The notes under the pieces were generated by a model. It was not told the DNA's origin. It did not search any database and worked only from the letters and a program-made list of their open reading frames with translations. Below are positions 61,835 through 64,000 of a stretch of 64,000 nucleotides of DNA, piece by piece. Position 1 is the stretch's first letter; every line of letters begins with the position of its first letter. The position numbers were made by a program, and so were the translations under genes. The stretch covers positions 1 through 64,000 of the forward strand of contig CAVUAU010000001.1 of assembly GCA_963739625.1 (NCBI GenBank), read 5' to 3'. Source of the DNA: Salinimicrobium sp963739625. GTDB taxonomy: Bacteria > Bacteroidota > Bacteroidia > Flavobacteriales > Flavobacteriaceae.

Positions 61835-62608
61835 ATGAACCGAATCAATAAAAAACTTCAGGAGAAGTCTCAAAAAGGGGAAAAACTGCTCTCCTTATAT
61901 TTTACTGCGGGCTACCCGCAACCCGAAGACACCGTAGAGATCCTGCAGCAGCTGCAGGAAAGCGGAGTGGATATGGTGGAGATAGGTCTCCCCTTTAGCG
62001 ATCCTTTGGCCGATGGGCCTACAATTCAGAAAAGTTCTGAAGAGGCGCTTAGGAACGGCATGACCACCAAAAAGCTGTTTTCACAACTGGAAAACATCAG
62101 GGAAAGCATTCAAATTCCCTTGCTTATTATGGGCTATTTTAATCCTATACTTCAGTTTGGGGTTGAAAAATTCTGCAGCCGGTGTAAAGAAATCGGGATA
62201 GACGGGTTGATCGTTCCAGATCTTCCGGTAGAGGAATACAATGAACATTATAAGGAGATCTTTCAGAAATATGAGCTAACACCCGTGTTCCTTATTACGC
62301 CGCAAACTTCGGAAGAAAGAATAAGGGCGATCGACGAAGCTTCCGAAGCATTTATCTACATGGTGAGCAGCGCCAGTGTTACCGGCTCAACAGGCGGATT
62401 TGGAGAGGCTCAAAAAAGCTATTTTGAAAGGGTGTCAAAAATGGAACTTAAGGCTCCTCTTGTGGTGGGCTTTGGCATCAATAACAAAGACACTTTTGAA
62501 CAGGCAACCGAAAAGACTTCGGGAGCGATCATTGGCAGTGCTTTTATCAAACATCTCACAGAGAACGGCGCCAAAAATATTGGAGAGTTCGTCAAGAAAA
62601 TCAGGTAA
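61835..62608 (+). CDS. trpA: Tryptophan synthase alpha chain
   Basis: A 257-aa TIM-barrel. VDMVEIGLPFSDPLADGPTIQ carries the catalytic Glu and Asp, and FIYMVSSASVTGSTGGFG is the phosphate-binding loop. PLLIMGYFNPILQFG is the central strand. It releases indole for the beta chain. Last gene of the operon; the downstream gap of 92 nt shows no clear terminator. Confidence 0.96.
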   Translation: MNRINKKLQEKSQKGEKLLSLYFTAGYPQPEDTVEILQQLQESGVDMVEIGLPFSDPLADGPTIQKSSEEALRNGMTTKKLFSQLENIRESIQIPLLIMGYFNPILQFGVEKFCSRCKEIGIDGLIVPDLPVEEYNEHYKEIFQKYELTPVFLITPQTSEERIRAIDEASEAFIYMVSSASVTGSTGGFGEAQKSYFERVSKMELKAPLVVGFGINNKDTFEQATEKTSGAIIGSAFIKHLTENGAKNIGEFVKKIR

Positions 62609-62700
62609 ACCCATAGCAGCAAGCCGCTTATTAACAAGGTTTTAATACGGAAGAAGTTCTCTTTTTTGTAAATTGAACTGAACCGAAAAAATCGAATGTT

Positions 62701-62859
62701 ATGGGAATTATTGAAGATAATAAGAGCAAAAAGGATAGAGAAAGACGGCGAAGAAGCGATAATGATCCGTTAAGCGGAGAGCTTGGAGACCGCGATATCG
62801 AAACCAATGATTTTGATATAGACGAAGAAACCATCAGAGACCAGAAAAATAAAGAATAA
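62701..62859 (+). CDS. Small acidic-basic protein, 52 aa, cotranscribed with bTHX gene
   Basis: A 52-residue frame (MGIIEDNKSKKDRERRRRSD start) with a basic first half and an acidic second half (NDFDIDEETIRDQKN). Its stop overlaps the start of the next gene (TAATG), which supports translation. No family recognised; possibly ribosome-associated given its neighbour. Confidence 0.55.
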   Translation: MGIIEDNKSKKDRERRRRSDNDPLSGELGDRDIETNDFDIDEETIRDQKNKE

Positions 62860-62993
62860 TGGGTAAAGGTGACAAAAAAACCAAACGGGGAAAGATCGCC
62901 ATCAACTCATTTGGCAAATTGCGGCCAAAACGCAAAAAATTTAAAGTGAGACCTGAAAAGATCAAAAATCCCCAGGAAAAAGAACCCGTTTAA
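62859..62993 (+). CDS. Ribosomal small-subunit protein bTHX
   Basis: A 44-aa protein starting MGKGDKKTKRGKIAINSFGK, the signature of the THX family (MGKGDxKTKRGKI). THX is a short cationic protein bound in the head of the 30S subunit. Here the usual 25-30 residues are followed by an extra basic-polar tail (KFKVRPEKIKNPQEKEPV). Starts on the stop of the 52-aa gene and ends 4 nt into the convergent glycosylase-family gene. Confidence 0.88.
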   Translation: MGKGDKKTKRGKIAINSFGKLRPKRKKFKVRPEKIKNPQEKEPV

Positions 62994-63658
62994 TTTTCAA
63001 GAAACTGACGGTACTGCAGAACCCTGAAATCAATCGTATTGAATTCAGGGTTTTGTTTTTTCAGGTCCTTGTACAGCTGCATACTTCCAATGGCGCGGTT
63101 GGCCGAACCCGAGGGCGCGGTAAGTGAAACTGTATTAATACACCTGCCATCGAGCAGAAACTGGTGCACCCGCGGCACGGTATTACTTATCACTTTGAGC
63201 TTGAGGTCATATTCCTTAAGCAATTTCCTGAAGAAGTATTCGGGGCCATTCTTGCTGTTCCCGCCAGTGAACAACAAGGTGTCGATATTTTCATGCCTGC
63301 GCAGGATTGAAACAAGGTCGCGCAGCTCCACCTCCTGCATCCCAAGATCTGACGCGTCAATCTTTTCCCTGCGACAGCTTTCTACCGTGTCACAAATGCC
63401 AATGCCCTTGCTGGCGAGGAATTCCTTTCTTTCCCGAACAGCTTCCTCGGAAGTCTCAAATTTCAGGTCAAGGTCAAAAACTCTGTCGATCACCTGCCAT
63501 AAAAGTCCGTCGCGGCTGCCGTAACAGAAATCCACATCTCCTTCTTTCAGATCCCGTGTGGTGAACCGCGGTGGCGGAAGGGTTCCTACAATTAGTTTTG
63601 TAGCATTTTCGGGAACAAAAGGTTTGTAAGGATGCGTGTGGTGAAATTTGTTAGACAT
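62990..63658 (-). CDS. Uracil-DNA glycosylase superfamily protein
   Basis: A 222-aa protein with the superfamily's first motif LIVGTLPPPRFTTRD and the C-terminal loop VSLTAPSGSANRAIG. FCYGSRDGLLWQVIDRVF and TLLFTGGNSKNGPEYF lie between. It probably excises damaged bases, but its exact subgroup is not settled. It is convergent with bTHX and overlaps it by 4 nt. A heptamer array lies directly upstream. Confidence 0.8.
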   Translation of the reverse strand: MSNKFHHTHPYKPFVPENATKLIVGTLPPPRFTTRDLKEGDVDFCYGSRDGLLWQVIDRVFDLDLKFETSEEAVRERKEFLASKGIGICDTVESCRREKIDASDLGMQEVELRDLVSILRRHENIDTLLFTGGNSKNGPEYFFRKLLKEYDLKLKVISNTVPRVHQFLLDGRCINTVSLTAPSGSANRAIGSMQLYKDLKKQNPEFNTIDFRVLQYRQFLEN

Positions 63659-63726
63659 GAGATGTGAGACGTGAGATGAGGAACTTTAGACGTTAGATGT
63701 TAGACTTTAGACTTTAACTTTAGAAA
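63657..63726. repeat. Degenerate heptamer array TTTAGAC
   Basis: Ten successive 7-bp units such as GTGAGAC, GTGAGAT, TTTAGAC, GTTAGAT, GTTAGAC and TTTAACT. The period and the TTTxGAx consensus match the array at 49441-49503. Confidence 0.65.
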
Positions 63727-63813
63727 TACAAAATTTAAGCCATGGAAATAATCAAACCGGTCCACTTTCGCCAATGCAACGGTGGACAGGCAACATGGAA
63801 CCTGCAACGGGAA

Positions 63814-64000
63814 CTATTTCATCACGACCACCAGGTCATCTGAAAAGACCATATCTCCTTCTTTGAGCACGATCTTGTCTACCTCGCCGGCAGCATTCGC
63901 GGTGATGGTGGTTTCCATTTTCATAGCTTCTATGACAAACAGCGGCTGGTTCTTTTCAACCTTATCCCCGGCTTTGACCGTAATATTTGAAAGAGCTCCC
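63814..64000 (-). CDS. C-terminal biotinyl domain of a biotin-dependent carboxylase, partial
   Basis: The last 62 codons of a protein running off the right edge. FVIEAMKMETTI is the biotin attachment motif (Lys in AMKM), followed by AGEVDKIVLKEGDMV and the terminal strand LVVVMK. The sequence is closest in style to the C-terminus of pyruvate carboxylase, which would make oxaloacetate from pyruvate; an acyl-CoA carboxylase carrier subunit is the alternative. The catalytic domains are outside the window. Confidence 0.85.
   Translation of the reverse strand, partial: GALSNITVKAGDKVEKNQPLFVIEAMKMETTITANAAGEVDKIVLKEGDMVFSDDLVVVMK

Noticed and set aside
1..64000. CRISPR arrays, rRNA, tRNA genes, insertion-sequence transposases and riboswitches
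   Set aside because: Looked for regular spaced repeats, cloverleaf-like segments, DDE-type frames and known aptamer cores by eye; none was found.

Overview
The window looks like the chromosome of a marine-type member of the Bacteroidota, most likely Flavobacteriaceae. The evidence is a SusC/SusD pair with a Y_Y_Y-type regulator, promoters with the Bacteroidota -7 element TAnnTTTG, a bTHX ribosomal protein gene and the many Cys-anchored lipoproteins. Most of it has moderate GC; about 11.8-20.6 kb is conspicuously AT-rich. The genus cannot be fixed from the sequence alone.

Layout. 0-5.2 kb: an Rrf2 regulator divergent from an OxyR-like LysR regulator, then an MmgE/PrpD-family gene paired with a ComA-like phosphosulfolactate synthase gene, a strong terminator and an AraC regulator. 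5.3-11.4 kb: a di-iron, iron and redox cluster with two hemerythrin-like proteins, a small membrane protein, OsmC, a cytochrome c-FTR1 iron permease fusion, an azurin-like cupredoxin and the Fe-S repair protein Ric/ScdA. 11.5-20.7 kb: an AT-rich accessory island. It holds a four-gene, translationally coupled operon (alphaCTD/sigma4/HARE-like DNA-binding protein, 60-aa protein, DndD-like SMC ATPase, DndE-HerA-like ATPase fusion), then a NACHT NTPase and a small lipoprotein. Three long imperfect palindromes resembling integron attC sites separate these units. 20.7-24 kb: small lipoproteins, hypotheticals and a WYL regulator.

24.2-40.6 kb: a polysaccharide utilisation locus read on the minus strand: hybrid sensor/regulator, SusC, SusD, GH144-like, esterase, GH3, GH43 with discoidin-like domain, formylglycine-generating enzyme and sulfatase. 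Both the regulator and the sulfatase are broken by a single extra base. 40.8-44.4 kb: zinc alcohol dehydrogenase, universal stress protein, LuxR regulator and a YqiA-like hydrolase. 44.6-49.3 kb: a TetR-controlled TolC/EmrA/EmrB efflux operon. 49.6-55.7 kb: MscS channel, ankyrin protein, DUF1206 protein, Asp/Glu racemase, subtilase lipoprotein and rhodanese. 55.8-62.6 kb: a complete trpEGDCFBA operon behind a promoter, a Trp-rich leader peptide and an attenuator. 62.7-64 kb: a 52-aa protein, bTHX, a uracil-DNA-glycosylase-family protein and the end of a biotin carboxylase-type enzyme.

Several dispersed repeats tie the window together: a 17-bp palindrome CAAAAATGNCATTTTTG in about nine full or degenerate copies, a roughly 75-bp element in three copies at 5.2, 6.6 and 9.95 kb, and two degenerate heptamer arrays. 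The strongest candidate for an undescribed system is the 11.9-17.9 kb operon, which carries Dnd-like ATPase parts without the sulfur-transfer genes.
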